In this document: piece after piece, positions 24,799 through 33,083 of the stretch
How the letters are laid out: every line of letters starts with the position of its first letter
Numbering within the stretch: the stretch's first letter is position 1
Source: a virus
Direction: 5' to 3' (one strand)
Length of the DNA stretch: 64,000 bases
IMG/VR virus record: IMGVR_UViG_3300042894_008159
Location: 60,013 to 124,012 of that record
Position numbers and translations under genes: made by a program
The notes under the pieces: model-generated
What the model saw: the letters and a program-made list of their open reading frames with translations, nothing else
The model's database searches: none
Told to the model about the DNA's origin: nothing

Positions 24799-27462
24799 GT
24801 TTTTTTTTGACTCCTCGCTTTCGTCGATATTGTAACCCATTTCAGGATTGGACTTATAACCTATCCTTCCCTCGGAGCCCTTAGAGGGAGCTACCGCGAA
24901 ATTTGGATCAGTTTTCATTACCTGTGGACTATGTGCTTTACCCTTGATAGTTTTTACCCCATATCCAGCATCTCCTTCGGATTTACCTGGGGCAACTGCC
25001 AAATTTTGATTTGTTTTTTCGAGCTCTGTTTTTTCATCCACATTATAACCCATCTCATCATCTACTTTGTAGTGGAGCTCTTTCCCTTTTTCACTTCCTG
25101 GAGCAGAAGCAAAATTAGGATCTGTTTTCATGACCTGAGGGTTTTTAGATTTGTATCGAATTCCCTTGACTTCATAATCTGCATCGCCTTCTTCAGAACC
25201 AGGAGTTTCTGAAAGCTTCATAAGTTTAACATCAGATTTGCTGAAACGTGTGTCTTCCGACAAATTATACCCAGCACCTTTAGTTGCCTTGTATTTGGTG
25301 TGTGTTTCTTTTCCTTCTGGTGCCTCCTCTAAATTAGCATCTTTCAAATTCTCTACATCTTTTTGTCCACCTTTGTTATTGTCTTTTCCTTTAGGTGCAG
25401 CTTCTGTATTTTTTCTCATCGTGTTGCCTGGAGTTGCATCTTTCTTTTCCTTTGCAGATTTACCGGGAGCTGTAGCCAATTGCTGAGAAGCTTCTTTCAA
25501 TTCCTCTTGTGTTTCTGCCTCGACTTCATTTTCATCACCTGCAGTGGATAATGCATCGTCCAGATTGATAATTTCATCGATTTTAAAATCTCCGGTCCTA
25601 CCGTTGTCCATCAATACCGTATAAGAACCGGATGTAGAATCAATAGAAATAATTTTACCTGTGTTTCCAGATTCCAAAACCTTAACATATTCTCCGACGT
25701 TAAATTTATCATCCTCGTACACTTCCTCAAAAGACAAAGGTTCATTTTCAATTTTTTGAAGCTCTGTGTTCACTGCTGACCACTTTTTGCGCAAAGAGGA
25801 AAGTTCTCTTTCCAATAAATTCTGAGCCCTTTGAAGTTCAGGTGAATTTGCAAACAAAGGATTTAAACCCATTTGCGATTCAACTTTTTGAAGCTGTCCT
25901 TCTAGAACTGTAATATTTTCCATCAACCTCTTTCTGTCGTTTAGCATGATAGATTTGATTCTAGATTCACCATCCAAAAATTCAGTTAAACCCTCTGAAA
26001 TATCATATTTCAAGAATTCTCTTACCATGTTTGTTGCCTGTGTTCCATTAACTTCAAAAACAGAATTATCTGACATAGATTCGTTAATTCTGTTAAGGAA
26101 TATTTTATTTTCCCATTTAATGAGGTTTACTGAAGCACCTTCATAAACTTTGGATTCAATTCTTTTTGCAAAATCAAGTTCAACAATCGAAAGGAAGTTC
26201 TCATACAAATTCAAAATGTCATAAACAATTTTGTTTTCGTTCATACCCAAAGATCCGGAAATTTCTAATCCAATTGCCTTTGAAAGGTTCACTTTATCTT
26301 GGAATTTCATTGATTTTCCGTTGAATAGAATTGATACGCTTTCTCCTTCTTCAATTAAAGAAAATTTGTGTTTACCAACAAAAACATTTAAACCATTCTC
26401 ATCGACCTTTACATATGGAGCATAAAAAGATTCTAAAACTGAAATGAAATTTTTTGGGAGAACAGCTACCTGCCCACGATTTAGTTTCTTCAATCCTTGG
26501 CTTGATCCTTCAAAAACATTTGACCCAATGGTGAAAATGGTTTTACCTCCTTCTACAAGAACAGGAGAGAAAACTCTACGGACTGAAGAATTACCAGCAT
26601 GGATCGGAATATTTAGCTTGGAAGAATCTTGTTCCATCAGGGAAAGATTGTTCAACAAGTTTCTAACAATAGGATTAAATTGCCATCTTGAAATATCTTT
26701 TGTTAGAAGAGATATTGATTTATTTTCAGACACCAGCCACTTGTTCAGGGATTCGGTTACAGGAGAATAAAAATCAGAACCTGCATTACTTGAAATGGTA
26801 TACAAAGCTTTAGAAACTTCGATTTCAGGTCTGAGATCCGTTAGCTTTTCGCTTAATGATTCTGTTATTTCTTGTACTCTTTCATCCCAATCAAAATTTT
26901 TCATTTCTTGAAGAAATCCTTCTGCTACCAGGAATTCTGGCATATTTTTGCTTTTCAGCAAATGATAATATTTTTCACAAATAATTTTGATGGAAGGATG
27001 TTCGAAAATACCAGAATTCCGAATTGTATTAATTCCTTCAAAAACACCCAGATTATTTACTTCTTCTGACTTCATAAAAGCTTCTACACCTTTGTCCTGC
27101 GAAGCAAGAGCAGACAAATTCTCATTCAAGCTAGTATAGTCCACTTTTGATGTTTGTTCTTTTTCACTCTCTACATAGCTTCCTGAGTTTTTGGATAGAC
27201 CATTCCCAACACCACCCCATGATTCCATCAATCTATTTGCGGCGTTTTTGGATCTAGTCAATTCCTGTTCTCTCATAAGTTGAAAGGGATCTTGCGATGG
27301 TGTATCAACACGTTCGAAATTTTGGATGGACTCCATGATCGAATCGGAATTGATATTAGGGTCTCCTTTTTCTATCTTTTGAATGTTTGATTCACAGATA
27401 GCTTTAACTTCTGGAGAAGTAGTTGTATTTCTTAGGGTTTTGAGTTTATTCAGTAAATCCAT
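24796..27462 (-). CDS. Large virion-associated protein with KOW-like domain and acidic C-terminal repeats
   Basis: This 888-residue protein is not assigned to a family. Residues 1-600 are mainly helical and include VDYTSLNENLS near residue 115, another possible L-x-E protease site, and a coiled coil near 530-590. About residues 610-665 look like a KOW/SH3 barrel (NVGEYVKVLESGNTGKIISI, then YTVLMDNGRTGDFKIDEI). The last ~220 residues are disordered, charged repeats built from MGYN-(V/I)-DE, QVMKTDPNFA and AP-(G/S)-K elements. The start is an ATG with an A-rich leader, 23 bp after a promoter-like box. The repeats appear to continue in the -1 frame past the stop. A head-core or decoration function is possible. 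Confidence 0.65.
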   Translation of the reverse strand: MDLLNKLKTLRNTTTSPEVKAICESNIQKIEKGDPNINSDSIMESIQNFERVDTPSQDPFQLMREQELTRSKNAANRLMESWGGVGNGLSKNSGSYVESEKEQTSKVDYTSLNENLSALASQDKGVEAFMKSEEVNNLGVFEGINTIRNSGIFEHPSIKIICEKYYHLLKSKNMPEFLVAEGFLQEMKNFDWDERVQEITESLSEKLTDLRPEIEVSKALYTISSNAGSDFYSPVTESLNKWLVSENKSISLLTKDISRWQFNPIVRNLLNNLSLMEQDSSKLNIPIHAGNSSVRRVFSPVLVEGGKTIFTIGSNVFEGSSQGLKKLNRGQVAVLPKNFISVLESFYAPYVKVDENGLNVFVGKHKFSLIEEGESVSILFNGKSMKFQDKVNLSKAIGLEISGSLGMNENKIVYDILNLYENFLSIVELDFAKRIESKVYEGASVNLIKWENKIFLNRINESMSDNSVFEVNGTQATNMVREFLKYDISEGLTEFLDGESRIKSIMLNDRKRLMENITVLEGQLQKVESQMGLNPLFANSPELQRAQNLLERELSSLRKKWSAVNTELQKIENEPLSFEEVYEDDKFNVGEYVKVLESGNTGKIISIDSTSGSYTVLMDNGRTGDFKIDEIINLDDALSTAGDENEVEAETQEELKEASQQLATAPGKSAKEKKDATPGNTMRKNTEAAPKGKDNNKGGQKDVENLKDANLEEAPEGKETHTKYKATKGAGYNLSEDTRFSKSDVKLMKLSETPGSEEGDADYEVKGIRYKSKNPQVMKTDPNFASAPGSEKGKELHYKVDDEMGYNVDEKTELEKTNQNLAVAPGKSEGDAGYGVKTIKGKAHSPQVMKTDPNFAVAPSKGSEGRIGYKSNPEMGYNIDESEESKKN

Positions 27463-27485
27463 TTTCTTTTGAATTTTTTTACGTA

Positions 27486-27494
27486 CTATATATC
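27486..27494 (-). promoter_or_regulatory. GATATATAG late-promoter-like motif
   Basis: It lies 23 bp before the ATG at 27462, in a 60-bp intergenic gap. It immediately follows a hairpin at 27495-27518, so the gap combines an inverted repeat and a new start of transcription. Confidence 0.6.
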
Positions 27495-27524
27495 ATTCAG
27501 AACTTTCGTTTTCTGAATTTTTTT
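27495..27524 (+). terminator. Inverted repeat with T-run on the plus strand
   Basis: An 8-bp stem ATTCAGAA/TTCTGAAT with an 8-base loop is followed by Ts in the plus direction only. Nothing is transcribed on the plus strand here, so it may block antisense reading, or simply be an RNA hairpin between two minus-strand genes. Confidence 0.4.
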
Positions 27525-28065
27525 ATTTAGCTACCAGAACTTGTAGTTTCACATCGAAGTCGGGATGAGGGTTGGTAAAAGTGATTCCGCCACCCGAATA
27601 AAGTAAATCATATTCGCTTAAATTCCACCCAGTTACATCAGAATCAGTAGATCCAAGAGGGTTACCACTTAGTACCATAAGTTCCCCTAGGTTGTAAGTT
27701 TTACCTTGATAACTCCAGTGAATGTATTTTTGGATTTGTGGAGTTCCGTTCTTAGGTGTAGGAACTCCTGGAATAATTGGGGTTTGCGAAGCAAACAATA
27801 TCGGATTTTTTGGAGCAGGGTATTGAACCTTAACTGCTATCCAACGTACAAAACCCTCCGTTCCAATGTCGGTTTGACTTAGCTTAATAGATTTAGTTCT
27901 TTTCAGTGTGATCATCAATCTAGAATAATCTTGAACAACAAACGCTAAATCTTTAAAGTTAAAAAAGGTTGTGTAGTTAAAATCTTCTTCCAACACAAAT
28001 TGATTTTTAAAGAAAACCCAACCGTTAGGTGGAATAGGAGGACAAAGGATAGGTCTGGTTGCCAT
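27523..28065 (-). CDS. Virion protein candidate, paralogue of the 28067-28744 product
   Basis: This is a 180-residue, beta-rich protein. Its C-terminal part (IHWSYQGKTYNLGELMVLSG, then GITFTNPHPDFDVKLQVLVAK) aligns with the C-terminal part of the upstream gene (LYWEYKGSRYIMADFMMLTG, then GFVFSNPTEYNVKLTVLTAS), showing tandem duplication. There are no enzyme motifs. It starts 1 bp after the upstream stop. A small virion surface, tail or adhesin-associated protein is likely. I do not recognise the family. Confidence 0.6.
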   Translation of the reverse strand: MATRPILCPPIPPNGWVFFKNQFVLEEDFNYTTFFNFKDLAFVVQDYSRLMITLKRTKSIKLSQTDIGTEGFVRWIAVKVQYPAPKNPILFASQTPIIPGVPTPKNGTPQIQKYIHWSYQGKTYNLGELMVLSGNPLGSTDSDVTGWNLSEYDLLYSGGGITFTNPHPDFDVKLQVLVAK

Positions 28066-28066
28066 T

Positions 28067-28744
28067 TTAGCTTGCGGTTAAAACCGTTAATTTTACATTA
28101 TACTCGGTTGGATTTGAAAAAACAAAACCTCCAGTAGCTGCTCCAGTATAACCAACTTCAGAAGAAACATCATTGCTGGTTTGCCATCCCTTCCAAATTT
28201 GGCCATTTTTTACCTGTCCAGTTAGCATCATAAAATCTGCCATGATGTATCTAGAACCTTTATATTCCCAATAAAGCATTCTTTGGTCTGGTGTTGCATC
28301 TGCATAAAATTGTGCTCTTGCCATAAACAAACCGATTTCTCCTAAAGTAGTGTCGAAATCTCCTTGATCTAGATTAACCGATGTATAAGGAGCTATTACA
28401 AAGGTCTGTTGTTGGTATCCAGAGAAATCTCGAACAGGATAGAAAAAATCAACCAAATCTAATTTTTGTTCGGTAACATCCTGCCAAGCAACATTCATTG
28501 AGGTATTGTAAAACCTAATATTTTTTGGATCGTTGAAGTTCGAAAATGTCAGATTGACCCTTTCTAAACCTCCTGGATTTAAAGCAATCAGAGTGTACCT
28601 AGTATCAAAATTGGCAGAAGGACCAGGATCTAATCCTACTTGGGAGGATCCTTCACCAAAATAAGTTCCCCCGGTAACTGCTGAAGAGCTACCGCCATAG
28701 ATATCTAAATCTCCGCCTGTTATAGAATTGCTTTCGTTAAACAT
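28067..28744 (-). CDS. Virion protein candidate, paralogue of the 27523-28065 product
   Basis: This 225-residue protein starts with a Gly/Ser-rich segment (TGGDLDIYGGSSSAVTGG) and has a beta-rich body. It shares the last ~100 residues' pattern with the downstream gene (see that entry). It could be a surface-exposed decoration or tail component. The start is 2 bp after the membrane-protein gene, so the four genes 29804-27523 appear to form one operon. The function is unknown. Confidence 0.6.
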   Translation of the reverse strand: MFNESNSITGGDLDIYGGSSSAVTGGTYFGEGSSQVGLDPGPSANFDTRYTLIALNPGGLERVNLTFSNFNDPKNIRFYNTSMNVAWQDVTEQKLDLVDFFYPVRDFSGYQQQTFVIAPYTSVNLDQGDFDTTLGEIGLFMARAQFYADATPDQRMLYWEYKGSRYIMADFMMLTGQVKNGQIWKGWQTSNDVSSEVGYTGAATGGFVFSNPTEYNVKLTVLTAS

Positions 28745-28746
28745 TT

Positions 28747-29529
28747 TTATAATCTAGTTGGATCAACCTGTGGTGAAGGTCGGTCTATGATTCTTTGTTT
28801 GTTTGCATTAGAATTTAGCATTTCGACAGTTTCAACTTTTCCCAATTCTACGCTCGATTCTTTAAATTCTTCAACGACATTCTCCGGAATTTCTTGATTT
28901 GAAATTAATTCAGTAGATGTCAGGAAAACTTCAGGATCTTGTTGTGGCTGCACTTCCGGAGTTGGCAAACCCCCGTCAATAATTGTGTCCTCGGTAGTTT
29001 TTTTATTTTCTTCTGGTTCAACATTCATTTGATCTTCAGGACGTTCGTTGTTTTCTTCTTTTGCTATCTCTGGTTTAATTTCTTCAGATTTCACAGATTC
29101 TTCTGGTTTAATATAATCCACAAGAGATTTAATAAATCCTAATGATACCAAAGGAAGAATTGCTCCAGAAATAATACTAAGTATTCTTTTTTGATAAATT
29201 AGTTCTTCTTCTTCCAGTCCAAAAAGTTGGCTCCAAGCTTCGAAATTTTCAAGATTAATGAAGGCATAATATGTATTTCCCATGCCTTGCATAGCAGTTA
29301 AAACAAAAAATAAAAGCCACACCAAAGTCTTGTTCATTTTTTTCAGAACTATCAAAGACGCCAAAGAAGCAGCTGCTCCTATCTCAAACGAAATGGCGAG
29401 GAAAATGGCTAGCCAATCTGGATTTGAAAGTTTAAAAAAATCAATTACGTGAATAGTAGAAATGATACTAACTACCAAATACAAAGAGACAAATGTGGAA
29501 ATTATAAACCAATGTAAATTCTTGTTCAT
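28747..29529 (-). CDS. Four-helix membrane protein with acidic cytoplasmic tail
   Basis: The 260-residue protein has about four transmembrane helices in its first 150 residues (starting LHWFIISTFVSLYLVVSIIS, then WLAIFLAISFEIGAAASLAS, a WLLFFVLTAM helix and a SIISGAILPLVSLGF helix). A ~110-residue tail rich in Glu, Pro and Asn follows, containing many short repeats (EEIKPE, EPEENK). It likely sits in the host inner membrane. It overlaps the 29526-29804 gene by 4 bp. Possible roles are lysis control, superinfection exclusion or envelope remodelling; none can be chosen from sequence. Confidence 0.65.
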   Translation of the reverse strand: MNKNLHWFIISTFVSLYLVVSIISTIHVIDFFKLSNPDWLAIFLAISFEIGAAASLASLIVLKKMNKTLVWLLFFVLTAMQGMGNTYYAFINLENFEAWSQLFGLEEEELIYQKRILSIISGAILPLVSLGFIKSLVDYIKPEESVKSEEIKPEIAKEENNERPEDQMNVEPEENKKTTEDTIIDGGLPTPEVQPQQDPEVFLTSTELISNQEIPENVVEEFKESSVELGKVETVEMLNSNANKQRIIDRPSPQVDPTRL

Positions 29530-29804
29530 TTGGATTCTAAATTTTCAATTTCTTGATCAAGAACAGACTGTCGTGTGACATCAATCATTTTTCTATCTGT
29601 CGATTGGATCATTCTTTTTTCTGCTTTTAAACCCTCTATAATCAGGTCTTTTTTAGTGACAAGAGAATCCATCTTCACCGAAATTTTGGAATTTTCCTTT
29701 TTTATTCTTTCTAGATCTCTGCCCATTCCACACTGTTTCATAAAAAGTCCTAGAAATAAACACAGAAGAATAACTTCGAAATTTGTTTTGATTTTTTGTA
29801 ACAT
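29526..29804 (-). CDS. Small single-pass membrane protein with coiled coil
   Basis: The 92-residue protein has an N-terminal hydrophobic helix (VILLCLFLGLFMKQC) followed by a charged coiled coil of about 65 residues. This architecture fits an i-spanin-like lysis protein, but the operon partner is a polytopic membrane protein, not a recognisable o-spanin, and no lysozyme or holin is nearby. The Cys after the hydrophobic stretch is not in a convincing lipobox. The ATG is 18 bp after a promoter-like box. Confidence 0.55.
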   Translation of the reverse strand: MLQKIKTNFEVILLCLFLGLFMKQCGMGRDLERIKKENSKISVKMDSLVTKKDLIIEGLKAEKRMIQSTDRKMIDVTRQSVLDQEIENLESK

Positions 29805-29822
29805 GAGATTAAGTTTATTTTA

Positions 29823-29831
29823 GTATATATC
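29823..29831 (-). promoter_or_regulatory. GATATATAC late-promoter-like motif
   Basis: It lies 18 bp upstream of the ATG at 29804, directly after a strong terminator (29905-29937). A terminator followed by a promoter box marks a clear transcription-unit boundary. Confidence 0.65.
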
Positions 29832-29904
29832 TCCAACCATAATTTGTTCTTCGTACGATTTCGAAACGGAGATGTGATAAAGACAAATTTCTAAAAATTA
29901 TGAC

Positions 29905-29937
29905 AAAAAAAAAGATTTTGGTTTCCCAAAATCTTTT
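29905..29937 (-). terminator. Rho-independent terminator
   Basis: On the minus strand, a perfect 12-bp stem (AAAAGATTTTGG / CCAAAATCTTTT) with a GAAA loop is followed by further Ts. It lies 23 bp after the stop of the 29960-30484 gene. The region between it and 29804 holds only the promoter-like box. Confidence 0.93.
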
Positions 29938-29959
29938 AGTGTGTTTAACTTAGAAAATG

Positions 29960-30484
29960 TTAGGCAAGCTCCAAACCTTGTTGGGCTGCTGCCAATTCTT
30001 TTTCTAGCTCCCCAATTTTAGCCGAGTCTTGTTTTGCCATTTCTAATGCTAAGCCAAAAGGCTTCAAGATAGAAATAAATTTTTTAGCTTCCTTCAATCC
30101 TTTACCTGATGTCTTAGAAAGAAAATAATGACTAGCTTCCAGGGGAAGAGCCTGCATAAAAATGGTATTTTGTTTGATACCATCTTTTTTGATTGTATCA
30201 ATAATTCTACAGATTTCAATAACTCCCAAAGCTTCTTTTTCTCTCCATTCAGCTTCGTTTTCTACGAAATTGAAGAAGTTTTCAACGTCTTCTTTCTTTT
30301 CGAATTTGACTGCATATACTTTTTGACCCAAGCTTTCTTTAGCTTCTTGTAGTCTTTTTTCACACGCTTGGATTCTGTCTTGATCCAGATGATCTACAAT
30401 TTGATCTATTTCATCCCCTTTTACTTCTTCGATAATAAGAGGTGATTTAGAAGAGGTTTTTTTTCCCGTTGTTGTTTTTGCCAT
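29960..30484 (-). CDS. Uncharacterised helical protein before a strong terminator
   Basis: The 174-residue protein begins with a Lys/Thr/Ser-rich basic tail (MAKTTTGKKTSSKS), followed by helices with DHLDQDRIQACEKRLQEA, a central aromatic region (FFNFVENEAEWREKEALG) and a C-terminal coiled coil (IGELEKELAAAQQGLELA). No known family is recognised. It is followed by a strong intrinsic terminator, which often marks well-expressed genes. The basic tail and helices would fit a DNA-bound or virion protein, but this is a guess. Confidence 0.55.
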   Translation of the reverse strand: MAKTTTGKKTSSKSPLIIEEVKGDEIDQIVDHLDQDRIQACEKRLQEAKESLGQKVYAVKFEKKEDVENFFNFVENEAEWREKEALGVIEICRIIDTIKKDGIKQNTIFMQALPLEASHYFLSKTSGKGLKEAKKFISILKPFGLALEMAKQDSAKIGELEKELAAAQQGLELA

Positions 30485-30531
30485 GATTTTTTTAATATTT
30501 TTACAGAGAATAAAATTTTTGTTTCAAAAAT

Positions 30532-31332
30532 TTAGACTTTAAAAACATCAAAATCTTCGCGATTTTGTTGTAGATAAATTTTTAGTCTTTCTCTTAGGTC
30601 TTTTACTGGGTAAATTTTGGATGTTCCTTCTGGTCCTAGGTGAACCAAAAAACCACCATGTGTATCTATTCCCAGTTCTTCCTCTAAAATCAAACGATAT
30701 AAACTGATTTGAATTGAATATTCGTTGTGCGAGTTTTCATAGAGATCGGCAAAAGGATGAAGTAATTTCTTATATCTGCCTTTAGGATGGCCGTCGTCTT
30801 TAAAATCTTTATTGGTTTTCCAGTCACCAACAAGAAAAAGGATTTTACTTTGTTTTTCGTCCCACATCAAAAATGGTTGGTCAATAGTTCCAGCTAATTT
30901 CCATTTTTTAGAAAAAATCTTTAACTCTGATTTTAGTGGCTTTAATTTTTTCAAACGGGATTCGTATAAATTCAAGAAAGAATTTACCCTTTGGATGTCT
31001 TCCTCTTTCTCTGGCATCTCTGGATTTTCTCCAGACCAAAAGTCCTCTATCCATTTATGAACACGTGTCCCTAATGAAGCAGCGGTAACAGCTTTCTGGG
31101 TCCAATCGTTTTCTATCACAGAAGGGTCTACTCCCGCCTCTGCAGCTTTTCTTTTGATCCAATAATTTCGATCAAAAGGAATTTTAAATTTCCGAAGGAA
31201 GGTTGTAACCGAATCGTATGTTATCCCCTGGTAAGAATAAGAATGACTATTTTCTTCGAAAATAAAATATGGATCTTTAAAAAAATCCAATTTTTTTTGG
31301 TAATCAGCTATTACTTCATCCCAATTTACCAC
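30532..31332 (-). CDS. PD-(D/E)XK nuclease (RecB/Cas4-like)
   Basis: From the GTG at 31332 the product has 266 residues; a TTG at 31371 would add 13 but overlap the upstream gene by 46 bp. The sequence shows the PDDEXK order: LGTRVHKWIEDF (His in helix), LAGTIDQPFLM (Asp), FLVGDWKTNK (D...x-K) and YSIQISLYRLILEE (QxxxY helix). This is the RecB/Cas4-type exonuclease fold of many phages, acting on DNA ends in recombination, replication or host-DNA breakdown. It lies next to unrelated small genes. The fold call is solid; the exact role is not. Confidence 0.8.
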   Translation of the reverse strand: MVNWDEVIADYQKKLDFFKDPYFIFEENSHSYSYQGITYDSVTTFLRKFKIPFDRNYWIKRKAAEAGVDPSVIENDWTQKAVTAASLGTRVHKWIEDFWSGENPEMPEKEEDIQRVNSFLNLYESRLKKLKPLKSELKIFSKKWKLAGTIDQPFLMWDEKQSKILFLVGDWKTNKDFKDDGHPKGRYKKLLHPFADLYENSHNEYSIQISLYRLILEEELGIDTHGGFLVHLGPEGTSKIYPVKDLRERLKIYLQQNREDFDVFKV

Positions 31333-31808
31333 GATATAAACGAATTTATGAATTGCATAATCTGTTCCCAATACCTAACAACATAACTAAGAGCTACCAT
31401 TTCTAAACAGAATCTGAGCAACCAAATCCAACTTAATTCCCGATAGACAAAATAATAAACAACTAAAAATGAATCACCCCTAGTTTCTTTTAGTGGTTTG
31501 AGAAAAGGTGCGATCAATTCGTGCAAATTCAAACGGGTTAGATATTCGTTGATGGGCCTGATTTCTTCAAAGACAAAAGCTGGTCTTGCATCATCAGGAA
31601 AATCCCTAGATTGTGTAACTTCAGGAGGAAGATTCACGACGGTATAAATTCTACCGAACCAATCTTTTCTTAATCTTAATTTGCTCCATTGAGGAGAACT
31701 TAGTGATTCTTTTTTTATAACTGTAAGGTAGTCTGAATATAATTTCAAGTCCTTTAGGACACCCCATAATCTAAGGGTAACTATTATTCTGCCTAGAAAG
31801 TCAATCAT
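31326..31808 (-). CDS. Uncharacterised protein with C-terminal membrane segment
   Basis: The 160-residue protein has a basic N-terminal half with aromatic and proline-rich parts (WFGRIYTVVNLPPEVTQSRD) and a hydrophobic C-terminal third (FLVVYYFVYRELSWIWLL, then FCLEMVALSYVVRYW). This predicts one or two membrane passes near residues 113-155. It overlaps the sigma-factor gene upstream by 4 bp and the nuclease gene by 7 bp. I do not recognise a function. Confidence 0.6.
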   Translation of the reverse strand: MIDFLGRIIVTLRLWGVLKDLKLYSDYLTVIKKESLSSPQWSKLRLRKDWFGRIYTVVNLPPEVTQSRDFPDDARPAFVFEEIRPINEYLTRLNLHELIAPFLKPLKETRGDSFLVVYYFVYRELSWIWLLRFCLEMVALSYVVRYWEQIMQFINSFISW

Positions 31809-32422
31809 TTCTTAGAATTTTTTTTTGTCAAGGTCTCAATTTTCTTTCGAATTTTTGTTCTGGCCCTTCTGATTCTCGTAGCAATAGATCTCTTCTTAAT
31901 TCCATACTTGTCGGCTATGTCTTTGTACTTCATACCATAGATCTCTCGGTCAATCATGATGTCTCGATAAAGTTCAGGAAGGTCCCTAATTTCATCTACA
32001 ACCTGCTCATAAACTTCATCAATATCTGATCCACCTGCTAAAAAACTCCAAATGGGATCTTCTTCCACCGAATAAACCACAGAGTCTGAATCCATTTTAG
32101 TTGAATCTAATTCGATTTCTTCTGTGGTTTTTGTTATAAGTCTTTTCCTACTTTTTTGTAAAAGCAAAGATTCATTTTTAGCTATGTTGTAGCACCAGGT
32201 GGAAAAATTTCCTTTTTCTGAATCATATTGGTCTATTTTTTGCCAGACCTTGGCCATGGAATTTAAAAAAGCATCCTCTGCTAATTCCATGTCGTTGAGG
32301 ATAGTGAAACAGTGGTTTAAGACTCCGGGTTTAAGCCTTTCAAATAAAAATTTAAAAGACGTGTCATCTTTACCATGTATAAAATTTTCTGCTAATACTT
32401 GAATGTTTTTCTCCTTTGCCAT
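31805..32422 (-). CDS. ECF-type sigma-70 family factor
   Basis: The 205-residue protein has region 2 (around VLNHCFTILNDMELAEDAFL, then KIDQYDSEKGNFSTWCYNIA) and a region-4 helix-turn-helix (LPELYRDIMIDREIYGMKY, then DIADKYGIKKRSIATRIRRA). The layout is that of ECF sigma factors, with a longer acidic linker between the domains. It would direct RNA polymerase to a second phage promoter class. This is in addition to the gp55-like sigma at 24210-24569, so two sigma-like factors occur within 8 kb. It sits between dCMP deaminase and a membrane protein gene. Confidence 0.87.
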   Translation of the reverse strand: MAKEKNIQVLAENFIHGKDDTSFKFLFERLKPGVLNHCFTILNDMELAEDAFLNSMAKVWQKIDQYDSEKGNFSTWCYNIAKNESLLLQKSRKRLITKTTEEIELDSTKMDSDSVVYSVEEDPIWSFLAGGSDIDEVYEQVVDEIRDLPELYRDIMIDREIYGMKYKDIADKYGIKKRSIATRIRRARTKIRKKIETLTKKNSKK

Positions 32423-32433
32423 TTTTTAATTCT

Positions 32434-33012
32434 CTAGATTTTTTTTCCCAATTTTATAATTTCAATACCTGCCTCTAATAAGAAAGACAGAGGCTCTGGT
32501 TTTCTATAGACCTTGCCAAAAACTATTCTTTTAATCCCTGACTGAATAATCAACTTAGAACATTCAAAACAAGGAGAAACTGTTACATACATAGTTGATC
32601 CCTCGGAACTTTGTGTACTCTTGGCAAGTTTGGTGATTGCATTTGCTTCGGCATGTAGAACATAGTTTAAAGTGACAAAATCCTCATCTTCACATTCATT
32701 AGGAAATCCAGTAGGTGAACCATTATATCCATCGGCTATTATGGATTTATCTTTGACAATCAGGCTTCCTACCTTCATTCTTCTGCAATATGAATTTTGT
32801 GCCCAGATTTCAGCCATAGACAAATAGACTGGGTCAGTTTTAATATCTTTTGGCTTATAAAAGGTTTCGTCTTTTAAATTTTCAATTTCACTGAAAACAA
32901 AAACATTTTCTGATTTAGGATTTGCCACCCATGAAAATTCTTCATATATAGTCAAATCTTTGAAGAAATCGGATGTAGGTACTTCTTTGAATTTAAATTT
33001 CTGTGTGCTCAT
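32434..33012 (-). CDS. cd: dCMP deaminase
   Basis: This zinc-dependent deaminase has 192 residues, like T4 Cd (193). The zinc site is HAE at residues 120-122 (His-120 ligand, Glu-122 proton shuttle) and PCFEC at 147-151 (Cys-148 and Cys-151). The NGSPTGFPNECED segment (97-109) matches the substrate loop of phage dCMP deaminases. It converts dCMP to dUMP for dTTP synthesis. An unusual N-terminal extension of about 55 residues precedes the catalytic fold. It lies between the tape-measure-like gene and the ECF sigma gene. Confidence 0.92.
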   Translation of the reverse strand: MSTQKFKFKEVPTSDFFKDLTIYEEFSWVANPKSENVFVFSEIENLKDETFYKPKDIKTDPVYLSMAEIWAQNSYCRRMKVGSLIVKDKSIIADGYNGSPTGFPNECEDEDFVTLNYVLHAEANAITKLAKSTQSSEGSTMYVTVSPCFECSKLIIQSGIKRIVFGKVYRKPEPLSFLLEAGIEIIKLGKKI

Positions 33013-33083
33013 AAGGAAACTGGTTTGAAGAGTTCAAATATACCCTTTAATGATGTTGGAAAAAAATTAAAAAGGAATTTTTT

